Shown: one piece after another, positions 53,610 through 62,078 of the stretch
Numbering within the stretch: position 1 is the stretch's first letter
Layout: each line of letters opens with the position of its first letter
The notes under the pieces: generated by a model
Told to the model about the DNA's origin: nothing
The model's input: the letters and a program-made list of their open reading frames with translations, nothing else
Database searches by the model: none
Translations under genes and position numbers: made by a program
From: Paenibacillus whitsoniae
GTDB taxonomy: Bacteria > Bacillota > Bacilli > Paenibacillales > NBRC-103111
Direction of reading: 5' to 3'
NCBI RefSeq assembly: GCF_003955665.1
Contig: NZ_RXHU01000017.1
Coordinates: 1 to 64,000 of the forward strand
DNA: 64,000 bases

Positions 53610-54614
53610 TTATTCAAAGACGCTGTCCGGTACATAATATATTTTTTGCGTATTCGTTTTATTCACGGGGTCTGTCACGATGGTAAAGTAAACGTTACTG
53701 TTTTTGGTTTGTACGCCTTCAATCTCGTGGGTCCCGACATTCGTAATACTGACAAGAGCTTTGTAAGCTCCTGTATTGGACATCTTGGCAATCTGCGGTG
53801 TATTGCCTTCCGCGCCGCCGGACGTATAGATATTCGTGCTGCTAAGCATATCAAGACCTTGGAACGATCCGTTCGGCCTGATAATGTCGGTGCCCGACTG
53901 GGTGAAGGTGTAGACGCATGCGCTTTTGGCCGCTGTACTGTTCAGCTGAACCAGCTCGTTACTGTCCAGCAGTTGGTTCAAAGCAACCGTATCGTAAATG
54001 GACCAAGTAACCGTGCCTTCTTCGGTCTGTACGCGAAAAATGGTATACTCACTGTTGCCGCCGCCATCGACACGGTATGTCTTCCCTAAGCTTGTGCCGG
54101 TCTGGTTCGCATAGTTCAAGTAGGTGAACCTATGCAGATCAGTATAATCATAGGTCGCGCCAGCCGAGTATTGCAGCCTTGCCACTTGAAGCGACCAGTA
54201 ATAGGACGTTGTGTCATCCGCTTTTGAACTAAAATAAAAGTAATTGATCCCATTGTAAGTGTACATATCCAGCGTTTGGCAGTGGCCGGCATTGGTAATG
54301 GTCATCTCGTCCACATAGGTGGCATCGCTCCCGTTGATCAGCAGTCTCGACAGATAGCACGTCCCCCCGGATCGCTGGGTTACGTATACATACGTGGAGG
54401 CAATGTACGCTTTCTGAACGGCGGCGTTGTGATTGAGCCCTTTGAGGTTATAGGCGAGCGTTGCAGAGGCATTCACCGTCTTCTCGGGCGTTGCCGCAAA
54501 TGCGGGCAAAGCTGCCAATAGAAACAGGAGAAGCGCAAGGGAAACGGATGCAAGCCATTTCAAGTTTCTTCTCTTAACAGACTTAACAGTACGCAATGCT
54601 TGAACTTGAACCAT
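53610..54614 (-). CDS. Secreted helveticin-J-like protein (class III bacteriocin family)
   Basis: 334 residues from the ATG at 54614, 7 bases after AGGAGG; an earlier ATG (54638) precedes that site. Signal peptide (ending AALPAFA, about residue 40), then an all-beta, propeller-like chain. Recognition rests on several blocks lining up in order with helveticin J as I recall it: NAAVQKAYIASTYVYVTQR, GHCQTLDMY, the QVARLQY segment, LHRFTYLNYAN, FQGLDMLSSTNIYTSG and EIEGVQTKNSNVYFTIV. Helveticins are heat-labile proteins that kill related bacteria, but many homologues are uncharacterised. No immunity or export gene is evident nearby. Preceded by a terminator/attenuator-like hairpin and a cre-like site. 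Confidence 0.65.
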   Translation of the reverse strand: MVQVQALRTVKSVKRRNLKWLASVSLALLLFLLAALPAFAATPEKTVNASATLAYNLKGLNHNAAVQKAYIASTYVYVTQRSGGTCYLSRLLINGSDATYVDEMTITNAGHCQTLDMYTYNGINYFYFSSKADDTTSYYWSLQVARLQYSAGATYDYTDLHRFTYLNYANQTGTSLGKTYRVDGGGNSEYTIFRVQTEEGTVTWSIYDTVALNQLLDSNELVQLNSTAAKSACVYTFTQSGTDIIRPNGSFQGLDMLSSTNIYTSGGAEGNTPQIAKMSNTGAYKALVSITNVGTHEIEGVQTKNSNVYFTIVTDPVNKTNTQKIYYVPDSVFE

Positions 54615-54731
54615 ATCGATTCCTCCTTTGTCATGCAAAGATGTTCATCTTGATCCAATACGTTCGTTGCTGCTGGCCTTACAGCCGAGCCGGCGCCTCC
54701 CTCCCATGGCGGAAGCGTCCACGCGAACAAA

Positions 54732-54786
54732 ACAAAAACCCGAACCAACGGACAGGCTCGTAAGCGAGCGCATCTCATTGTTCGGG
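54732..54786 (-). terminator. Terminator or attenuator upstream of the helveticin-like gene
   Basis: On the minus strand CCCGAACAA pairs with TTGGTTCGGG, enclosing an inner GCTCG-CTTA-CGAGC hairpin, and is followed by TTTTTGTTTTG. It lies 120 bases past the stop of the gene at 54909 and 120 bases before the helveticin-like start, so it may terminate the former or sit in the leader of the latter. Confidence 0.7.
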
Positions 54787-54834
54787 TGATCTCATGGACT
54801 CCAACCGTCACATTGTATTCAGTTAAAGCAAATA

Positions 54835-54848
54835 TGTAAGCGCTTATC
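54835..54848. promoter_or_regulatory. cre-like palindrome
   Basis: TGTAAGCGCTTATC, with the perfect core TAAGCGCTTA, matches most cre positions. It is 220 bases upstream of the helveticin-like start and could place that gene under CcpA control. Confidence 0.4.
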
Positions 54849-54908
54849 ACGCGTTTACATGTTCATGCTAACAGTTCATTTTGCGGAAGTCAAGGAATAT
54901 TTGGCGGT

Positions 54909-55988
54909 CTACTTGGATGGGTAGATTGGAATAAATCCATTCATCACAGATAGACTTTTGTTATTTTTGAGATACTGATAAACCGATTCTTGAAGGCTGC
55001 TTTTTCTCGGCAATTTCTCCAAATCGGGGTCTGTCGTTCTGAATACGAAGAACAAGAATGATGAGCTTCTCACTGCTCCGGTGACGAGTGTAAACAGGGA
55101 AGCGAATTTATTGATATTGCTGTCGGCACTCAACATTTCTTTGAATTGCGGGGCGAGCAGCCATGAATCGCATACGAAAGCTTTGTACGTATAATCGCTG
55201 AAATAGGTTTGATAGAACGTCAAAGCCTGTTCCAGCGACTCCTTGCATTTCTCCACGTCTAGCGGTTCGTAGCCCGGTATATGGACATCCAATACATAAT
55301 CGTTTTCACCCAAAAAGAGATCGTAGTCCGATTTGGCAAGCGCCACATCCTGCTTGATCATCACACCGTCTTGCAGTACGCAATTTGAAAAAATCGCCTC
55401 GTCCGTTTCCTTTACCTGAGCCGTAAACTGCACAGTGCTGGATGAAGCGGCAAACCCTTCCTCGTCAAATGCCGAGAGATCATGCGGAATAATGACCGTT
55501 TCACCGGTTAATTTATGGGTATACACGTTGGCTTTCAAATAATTCTTCTTATAAATAAATTGCAGACGCCCCACTCTGAAAATTTCATTTTTGAAATGGA
55601 TTTTCAACCAGCGAAGTTCTTCAAATCCATCCTTGTGGTTTCGATCGTTATACCCGCGAATCCACAAGTTCACGTCGAGGAACGTATGAACCAGGATTTC
55701 CCTAGGCAGCTGATGTTTCTCGTAAAACGCGAGAACGTCATCGAATTTGTCCAGCAGCACAATTAGCGGGAAAAAGTTGGCTCCTTGCAGGTGACTTGCC
55801 ACATTCGCTTTCACCTCATCGGATAAATCATAGAGATTCTCTACAAAAATTTGATGCCGAGCAATAGCCAGCTGCTCTTTCAAAAACTCCGAGTTCTGAA
55901 TCTCATCAAAACACTGGAGAATCAAATCCAAATTATATGGATCAATCTGCAAATATTCGTTGATTTTGATGATATAGGCCCGATCCAT
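54909..55988 (-). CDS. DUF5596/GNAT-like two-domain protein of unknown function
   Basis: 359 residues without signal or membrane segments. The N-terminal helical domain (to about 130) and C-terminal domain resemble the acyltransferase-like DUF5596 (NAT_N plus GNAT_C) proteins: HIPGYEPLDVEKCKESLEQA, then FVCDSWLLAPQFKEML and the following SNINKFASLF. This is from memory of the motif H-I-P...C-x-SWLL-x-P, so medium confidence. AGGAGG precedes the start. It is 70 bases downstream of the glycosyltransferase gene, and the two form a small operon; a joint role in modifying a small molecule is conceivable. Confidence 0.55.
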   Translation of the reverse strand: MDRAYIIKINEYLQIDPYNLDLILQCFDEIQNSEFLKEQLAIARHQIFVENLYDLSDEVKANVASHLQGANFFPLIVLLDKFDDVLAFYEKHQLPREILVHTFLDVNLWIRGYNDRNHKDGFEELRWLKIHFKNEIFRVGRLQFIYKKNYLKANVYTHKLTGETVIIPHDLSAFDEEGFAASSSTVQFTAQVKETDEAIFSNCVLQDGVMIKQDVALAKSDYDLFLGENDYVLDVHIPGYEPLDVEKCKESLEQALTFYQTYFSDYTYKAFVCDSWLLAPQFKEMLSADSNINKFASLFTLVTGAVRSSSFLFFVFRTTDPDLEKLPRKSSLQESVYQYLKNNKSLSVMNGFIPIYPSK

Positions 55989-56058
55989 GCGTGATTCCTC
56001 CTGTTGATCTTACTTGATAGGTAGCTCTATTCGAACATACAGGATAATCAGAGGCTCG

Positions 56059-57285
56059 TCAAATGAATTTGCCGGTGCCCTTGTTGTACAGGTTCGATTT
56101 ACAAAACTCGATAATCTGGTCAGCCGCTTGACGAGCCCCGCCTGATTGTTGCAAGGACGCTTGCAGTCGGGTGGCGGATTGCTCAAAAGTAGCGCAGCCC
56201 AGTACATGGTCTGCAGCTTCACGCAATTGATTAGCAGTCAAGCCGTTCATTTGCAAAACGATACCTGCGCCAAGATCGGCAACCTGCCGCGCTATCACTG
56301 GCTGGTCCGCGCTTTGCGGGAGGATTAGAAGCGGAACACCGTAATAAAGTCCTTCATGGGTGCTATTCATGCCGCCGTGCGTAATAAATAATTTAGCAGA
56401 TTGGAGGATTTTAATTTGCGGAACATAATTGTGGACGATAAAATTCTCGGGTATGTCCCCTATATCCGCAAGGCGAACTTTATCTCCGATCGACATGACA
56501 ACCGTATGATCCGTGTTCCCAAAAGCCTCGAAACAAAGCTTATAAAAATCAAGGGAATGGTTAAAGACGGTCCCGAGCGAAATGTAAATAGGTTTTTTTC
56601 CCTCGATGGCTGTAAAGTCGAAAGCGCCTGCCACCGAGCGCTGCGAGAGAGATGGCCCTACAAAGTGGTAGGAAGCGTCGAATGTCTCCCCTTCCGGTTG
56701 AAAAGCTTTTGTCGTATACACGATGGTAAGCGGGGCAGGATTGCAAAACACCTCATACGGAGAGCGAATCTCCACCTCGTATTTCTCTTTGACCATCATT
56801 TTCAAGCTTTGAAAAGTATCAGTTATCGGTTTTACAATGTCTGCCGGTACCTGTGAATAAAACGATGCCAACATACGATCGAAGGATACCTCCGTCTGCG
56901 CAAAAGACGTACAAGAATTAATGGCAGGAAGTTTCAGGATTTGAGCCAACAACCGTCCGCAGCCAAACATGGCATCATGAATGATATAATCAAAATGCTC
57001 ACCTTCAATCTGTTCAAGCACGCTTGGGATTACAATGTCAGCTGTAAGCAAAAGCCCGTTGACTCTTTCGAGCACATAATTTCTGCCGCCTGAGATAAAC
57101 GCTTTGATAAATTTCTGATCATCAAAGGTTCGGACGAAAGCCCCCGCCTGCTCCAAGCGCTCGCGATACGCCTCGATGCAAAAATACACAACCTCTTCGC
57201 CGCGCGAAACAAGCTCTTGCACAACGCCAATTGTTGGATTGATATGTCCTTCCGATCCGCCGTTAATAAATAATACACGCGCCAA
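56059..57285 (-). CDS. MGT-family (macrolide/UGT-like) glycosyltransferase
   Basis: 408 residues, GT1 fold. N-terminal acceptor half opens ARVLFINGGSEGHINPTIGV; the C-terminal donor half has PIYISLGTVFNHS and the nucleotide-sugar loop FITHGGMNSTHEGLYYGVPL followed by PQSADQPV. Enzymes of this kind (OleD, YjiC) transfer a sugar from UDP-sugar to macrolides, flavonoids or lipids, commonly for self-protection or detoxification. First gene of a two-gene unit with the DUF5596-like protein. Confidence 0.88.
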   Translation of the reverse strand: MARVLFINGGSEGHINPTIGVVQELVSRGEEVVYFCIEAYRERLEQAGAFVRTFDDQKFIKAFISGGRNYVLERVNGLLLTADIVIPSVLEQIEGEHFDYIIHDAMFGCGRLLAQILKLPAINSCTSFAQTEVSFDRMLASFYSQVPADIVKPITDTFQSLKMMVKEKYEVEIRSPYEVFCNPAPLTIVYTTKAFQPEGETFDASYHFVGPSLSQRSVAGAFDFTAIEGKKPIYISLGTVFNHSLDFYKLCFEAFGNTDHTVVMSIGDKVRLADIGDIPENFIVHNYVPQIKILQSAKLFITHGGMNSTHEGLYYGVPLLILPQSADQPVIARQVADLGAGIVLQMNGLTANQLREAADHVLGCATFEQSATRLQASLQQSGGARQAADQIIEFCKSNLYNKGTGKFI

Positions 57286-57351
57286 TGCGATCGCTCCTTT
57301 AGTAACTTTTTCTACTTCGTATCATAGTACAAGACTTGAAAATCTCAAAAT

Positions 57352-57375
57352 AAAAAAAGCCGCAATAGACGCGGC
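57352..57375 (-). terminator. Intrinsic terminator of the MoxR-VWA operon
   Basis: GCCGC, a seven-base loop and GCGGC on the minus strand, followed by TTTTTTTATTTT. It lies about 60 bases after the stop at 57433. Confidence 0.8.
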
Positions 57376-57432
57376 AATACAAAATCATCGAATCGTTTAA
57401 CTGTCAAAGCCATGCCACACGCTTACAAGCCG

Positions 57433-58644
57433 CTACGCCCTACTGCCATGCTTCACCCTGTCTGCCAAGTGAACGAGATCATATCCCTTCAATGCGCCCT
57501 CGATCAATTCCGGCAATTTATCCGGTGAGCAGCCGAAGCAAGGAATGCCATGCCCCGCCAACCGTTTGGCAATCGCATCATCATACGATGGAACGCCTTG
57601 ATCGGATAAAGCGAGCAAGCAAAGCGTTTTTACACCGGCTTGATGCATGTCGACCAGTCGTTGAATCATCGCCGTGCGGTTGCCCCCTTCGTATAAATCC
57701 GAGACTAGAATGAACAGAGTCTTTTGCGGCTCCGCGATGAACGATTCGCAATACGCGATTGATTTGTTAATATCCGTCCCCCCGCCAAGCTGAATGCCGA
57801 ACAGCATGTCGACGGGATCATTCGCACACTGCTCGCTTAGATCCACGACCTCCGTATCGAACGCAACCACACGTGTCTCCAAAGCCGGCATACTGGCAAA
57901 AATCGAACCGATAATCGATGCATAGATGACTGAGCCCGCCATCGAGCCGCTTTGGTCTATGTCGAGGATCACGGTCCACTCTTTGCTGCGCCGCGCACGG
58001 TCGAAGAAATAGACCTTCTCGGGAATCAACAGCTTGCGTTCCTGATCAAAATGCTTCAAATTTTTACGGATCGTCGTATGCCAATCCAGACCTGTCGAAG
58101 AGGGCAGCGGCGAATGCTGCCTGCGATTCAAGGCGCCGGTCACGGCCCGTCGAAGGTCCTGTGAGAGCCGCTTCACAATTTCATCGACGACGGCTTTGAC
58201 CAGTTGTCTCGCGGTTTCCTTCGTTTTCTCCGGAATTTTCCCCTTGAGCGCCATCAGAGTGGCGACCATCTGGATATCCGGCTTCACCTGGGAAAGCAGC
58301 TCAGGCTCGAACAGCAGCTGTTTCAGCCCTTTCCGCTCGATCGCATCGGCTTGGATGATTGATACCACGTCCGGCGGGAAAAAGGTGCGAATATCGCCTA
58401 GCCACTTGGCGAGCTTCGGCGCGGAAGGCCCAAGACCGGCCTTGCGGGAGCTGCTTGCCCCGGCTCCGTCATCGCTGCCGCCTGTGGACGTTCCGTCGTA
58501 AATGGCGGCAAGCGCCTCATCCATCAGCAGCGCTTCTTCGTCCAGCAGCTCAGAGCCTGCGCTGTACCCCTGCAGTTTCTTTGCAGAAGCCTCCCCCAGA
58601 ATGAGCCGCCAACGTTTCAATTGTTCTTGCTCCAAAGTCGTCAT
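57433..58644 (-). CDS. VWA domain protein (CoxE-like) of MoxR-DUF5682 operon
   Basis: 403 residues. The helical N-terminal half is followed by a von Willebrand A domain with an intact MIDAS: DIDQSGSM (DxSGS), GGGTDIN (Thr) and ILVSDLYEGG (Asp). VWA proteins paired with MoxR ATPases are thought to present or remodel target proteins with metal help. Last gene of the operon, 3 bases after the DUF5682 stop, followed by a terminator. No membrane segment, so cytosolic. Confidence 0.88.
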   Translation of the reverse strand: MTTLEQEQLKRWRLILGEASAKKLQGYSAGSELLDEEALLMDEALAAIYDGTSTGGSDDGAGASSSRKAGLGPSAPKLAKWLGDIRTFFPPDVVSIIQADAIERKGLKQLLFEPELLSQVKPDIQMVATLMALKGKIPEKTKETARQLVKAVVDEIVKRLSQDLRRAVTGALNRRQHSPLPSSTGLDWHTTIRKNLKHFDQERKLLIPEKVYFFDRARRSKEWTVILDIDQSGSMAGSVIYASIIGSIFASMPALETRVVAFDTEVVDLSEQCANDPVDMLFGIQLGGGTDINKSIAYCESFIAEPQKTLFILVSDLYEGGNRTAMIQRLVDMHQAGVKTLCLLALSDQGVPSYDDAIAKRLAGHGIPCFGCSPDKLPELIEGALKGYDLVHLADRVKHGSRA

Positions 58645-58647
58645 AGG

Positions 58648-61023
58648 CTAGAGGTCTCCAAAGTCAAAATCGTTGAGTTCATTCAGCGTCTCCTTCTCTT
58701 CCTTGCTTAACGGCTGCTGCAGAGCCATACCTGAACTATCCGCGCCGACGCCCCAAATGTCGCCTAGCATTTCCGCTAGTGCCGCTTTCTCCCGCGGTTC
58801 GAACGAACCGAACGCCCGGCGCAAAAAGACGAGCGATCGCTGAAAAGCAGCTTTATCGAGCGAGCTGATATAGGTATCCAGCTGCTGCCAGAGCGATCCT
58901 CGCGACAACAGCGCGTAGCGGTTGCGCAGCGACAAGCCTTCGAACCAGCCCGCCCCCAGGTCAACGGGAATACCGGGCGACAGCCGGCGCGAGACCTCTT
59001 GGGCGACTTGCTCATCCACCAGCTCATTGCGCTCCAGCATAATGGCAAAAGCAAAGCCCGAAAGCTTGGCATTCCGATCATCGCGCGAAGCCAGCTCCTG
59101 CAGCTTGCTGATCCACAAGATCTCGTCGACGGATTCGTAGTGGTCCTGAGCAATAAGATGCATCGCTTGCATCGCCTTGACCATCTCCTGGGCAGCATCG
59201 TCGTTGCAGCCTGCACTTTCAAGGAGCAGCAGCGTTCCGCGCAGAAAAAGCTGCTGCAGCAGCGGGATGAGCGTATCGGTGTCGAATCGGCGAATCGACC
59301 CGTAGCGGATTAGCACCGACAGCTCATAGGCTGCAGCAGCGACCTGCTCAAAAGAGCCCGCATCGACGGCGAGCCCTTGCAGCGCGGCTTTCGCTTGCTC
59401 CATCAGCGCCGACAACGCACAGTCGCAGGCGAGTCGGATGAGGCGGGATGCTTCAGCAATGTCGCTGCAGGCGTCCAGCCGCTCCTTAAGGACAAAAGCT
59501 GCGGCAAGTTCCACCGTCTCTCCTTTCAAGGTCGACTCCACCGTCTGAATCTCGGCTTCCGGCGTCCATTGGAGCACCCAACTCTCTGCCCACGAGGCGG
59601 AATCCTGGTGAACTCGCTGCTTCTGTGCAAAGGAAATATCCAGCAGCGCCAGGCGGTGCAAGAATACGGACCGCTTCAGATCAAGAAAAGCGGCGTCCTC
59701 GGACTTGACCCGGCGATTTTCCCGCAGGTCCAGCTCGAGTGTCGCGGCGACGGCCGTCTTGTATTTGTCCAGCTTTAACCGTTTGAGTTCACGGTTCAAA
59801 TCGTCCTGCACCGGCGTCTGACTGACGCCCTCCGGCAGCCGGCCGATCGCCGTGCCGATGTCCGCTCGAGCCAGGCTTTCGGCAATGATAGACAATTCGC
59901 CGTATCCGAGGCAGACGACGGCCGCGTCCCGCAGATCTTTCCACGTAGGGCGGCTGCCGTCGTGCAGGGCCGCCAACGCTTCCGCCAAGCGCACCCCCTC
60001 GATCAGCGATGCCGTTGAACGGGAGGTTCCCTGATCTCTTAGGTGTGCAGCGACTTGCGAGAGATAGATAGACGGAAGTTTGTTTAAATCTCCCTTTTGC
60101 AAACACTGCCAGAACAGCTCGTAATACGCCGGCGCTTGATTCCCCGCCCCATAGCCGGCGTGCGTCGACAGCTTGTAATACGAATACGGCATGAGTGTCA
60201 GTTTAGTCGGCGTCTTCGGCAAGCCGCGCAGCTCCTTATCCGTCATGACCGGCAATCGCAGATCCAAGGCTGAGGCATGATGCGCGCCAGTCACGACCAC
60301 GATGTTCTCCGGTTTATGGCCGGCCTCAATCGTATCGAGAATTTTACGCCGCATGTAGGCTTCGCGAATGTCATTATAGGCGGCTTCCTTCGGAGCCAGC
60401 TGCTGTTCCTGAACCGCCGTCAACTCCCGAAATTGCGCGGAAAACTGATGAATCCCCCGCCGATATGCATCCTTTTGCAAATTATGTTCAAAATGACGCT
60501 CCCAATAAGCCTCATAGTCCGGCTCCTCCGCCAAATCGGCAAGCCGCTGATAGATGGAGCTCTGATCGCGAATGTACGTTCGATAATTCTCTTCCGCCTG
60601 CGCAGTCTCGTCGACCGGTGACGCATACTGCCGCTTCGCCTCATACAATGCCAGCGCATGCGAGGAAGGCAGATCCATGAAGGCAGCTTCCGCCCCATGG
60701 CGGCTGGCCCATTGGAACGCCTGGTATTCCGGCGAGTAATCCGCATAAGGATACAGTAACGTCTGTACGGGAATGCGGTCCGTGTAGGCTAGAATCGCGA
60801 TTGGCGGGATAACGCCGGAAGATGTCAACTCCGCGATAAACCCGCTGGCGTCGCTCGGCCCCTCGACGAGGACAGCCGTCGGCTTCACTTCGTCTAGAAA
60901 GGCAAGAAGGTGGTAGGCGCCCGCAGGTGATAAATGCCGTATGCCAAAGACGTGAAACCCTTGACCGCCCGCTAGTTTCGCTAGTTGTTCATCTCCGAGC
61001 ACGCGTAGTATAGATTTCTCCAT
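58648..61023 (-). CDS. DUF5682 family protein
   Basis: 791 residues. The N-terminal domain (about 20-285) shows spaced motifs FGIRHLSPAGAYHL, VLVEGPSDA, AAFMDLPSSHA and VVTGAHHAS. This G-x-R-H / E-G-P / D-x-P / G-x-H-H pattern is like the TraB/TIKI/erythromycin-esterase-like superfamily, where His and Glu are catalytic or metal-binding. The remaining 500 residues are mostly helical. It overlaps the MoxR gene by 43 bases and is almost contiguous with the VWA gene. An enzymatic (hydrolase or protease-like) role is inferred; no homologue of this family has an activity I know of. Confidence 0.8.
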   Translation of the reverse strand: MEKSILRVLGDEQLAKLAGGQGFHVFGIRHLSPAGAYHLLAFLDEVKPTAVLVEGPSDASGFIAELTSSGVIPPIAILAYTDRIPVQTLLYPYADYSPEYQAFQWASRHGAEAAFMDLPSSHALALYEAKRQYASPVDETAQAEENYRTYIRDQSSIYQRLADLAEEPDYEAYWERHFEHNLQKDAYRRGIHQFSAQFRELTAVQEQQLAPKEAAYNDIREAYMRRKILDTIEAGHKPENIVVVTGAHHASALDLRLPVMTDKELRGLPKTPTKLTLMPYSYYKLSTHAGYGAGNQAPAYYELFWQCLQKGDLNKLPSIYLSQVAAHLRDQGTSRSTASLIEGVRLAEALAALHDGSRPTWKDLRDAAVVCLGYGELSIIAESLARADIGTAIGRLPEGVSQTPVQDDLNRELKRLKLDKYKTAVAATLELDLRENRRVKSEDAAFLDLKRSVFLHRLALLDISFAQKQRVHQDSASWAESWVLQWTPEAEIQTVESTLKGETVELAAAFVLKERLDACSDIAEASRLIRLACDCALSALMEQAKAALQGLAVDAGSFEQVAAAAYELSVLIRYGSIRRFDTDTLIPLLQQLFLRGTLLLLESAGCNDDAAQEMVKAMQAMHLIAQDHYESVDEILWISKLQELASRDDRNAKLSGFAFAIMLERNELVDEQVAQEVSRRLSPGIPVDLGAGWFEGLSLRNRYALLSRGSLWQQLDTYISSLDKAAFQRSLVFLRRAFGSFEPREKAALAEMLGDIWGVGADSSGMALQQPLSKEEKETLNELNDFDFGDL

Positions 61024-62078
61024 GTCGATCCCCGCTTTTTCATCACATTTTCCAAATACTCTTTCCAGACGAGGCGGTCCTTCTCTTCATCCTTCACGAT
61101 CGCGCCCTGCAGCCCTGCGGCAATATCCTCCTCGCTGATGCGGCCATTGCCAAAGCTGCCGGCAAGCGCCATGCTGCCCGTCAAGAGCGAGATCGCTTCC
61201 GCTGTCGAGATGACGCCGCTCGGTCCTTTCACCTTCTCCTTGCCGTCCAACGTAACGCCACTGCGCAGCTCGCGGAAAATCGTGACAACCTTGCGCACCG
61301 CCTCCTCCTCTGGCAGCGACGCTTTCAATTCGTAGCTCGTCGAGATTTCGCCGACCCGCTTGCGGACGATTTCCACTTCCGTCTCGATATTCGAGGGGGC
61401 AGGCAGCACAATGATATTGAACCGGCGCTTCAAGGCCGCCGACATTTCATTCACACCGCGGTCGCGCGTGTTCGCCGTCGCAATCACCGAGAAGCCCCGT
61501 GACGCCGACACTTCTCGGCCAAGCTCCGGAATCGAAATCGTCTTCTCCGATAAAATGGAGATTAGCGCATCCTGCACTTCGGACGCGCAGCGCGAAATTT
61601 CCTCAAACCGGGCGATCCCGCCGGTTTCCATTGCGCGGAAAATCGGGCTTTTGATAATCGCCTGATCCGATGGGCCCTGTGCAAGCAGCAGGGCGTAGTT
61701 CCATGAATAGCGGATATGCTCCTCGCTCGTTCCCGCCGTACCTTGGATGACTTTGCCGGAATCGCCATGGATGGCGGCCGTTAGATTTTCCGATAACCAG
61801 GACTTCGCCGTCCCCGGCTCGCCAATCAGCATCAACGCCCGGTCTGTCAGCAGAGTCGCAATCGCCATTTCAACCAACCGTTTATTGCCGATATATTTCG
61901 GCGTGATCGGGACTCCCTTCACCTTGCCGCCAGTCAGGAAAGTAAGAACCGCTTTCGGAGACAGCTGCCAGCCAGCCGGTTTTGTTTCTTGATCCCCCTG
62001 CTTTAGTACCTCCAGCTCCTCCAGATATAACCGCTCGGCGGGCAATCTTACGACATCTTGCTTTTGATCCATCCCCAT
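60981..62078 (-). CDS. MoxR-type AAA+ ATPase
   Basis: 365 residues. Walker A LIGEPGTAKSW (around 90), Walker B-type IARFEEISRC with Glu in place of the usual Asp-Glu pair's first residue, sensor text SVIATANTRDRGVN and arginine-finger region ALKRRFNIIVLP. MoxR ATPases act as chaperones for VWA partners, and the partner is encoded two genes downstream. Overlaps the HEAT-like gene by 31 bases and DUF5682 by 43, indicating tight co-expression. The ATG six bases inside (62072) is an alternative start. Confidence 0.88.
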   Translation of the reverse strand: MGMDQKQDVVRLPAERLYLEELEVLKQGDQETKPAGWQLSPKAVLTFLTGGKVKGVPITPKYIGNKRLVEMAIATLLTDRALMLIGEPGTAKSWLSENLTAAIHGDSGKVIQGTAGTSEEHIRYSWNYALLLAQGPSDQAIIKSPIFRAMETGGIARFEEISRCASEVQDALISILSEKTISIPELGREVSASRGFSVIATANTRDRGVNEMSAALKRRFNIIVLPAPSNIETEVEIVRKRVGEISTSYELKASLPEEEAVRKVVTIFRELRSGVTLDGKEKVKGPSGVISTAEAISLLTGSMALAGSFGNGRISEEDIAAGLQGAIVKDEEKDRLVWKEYLENVMKKRGSTWRNLYYACSEMNN

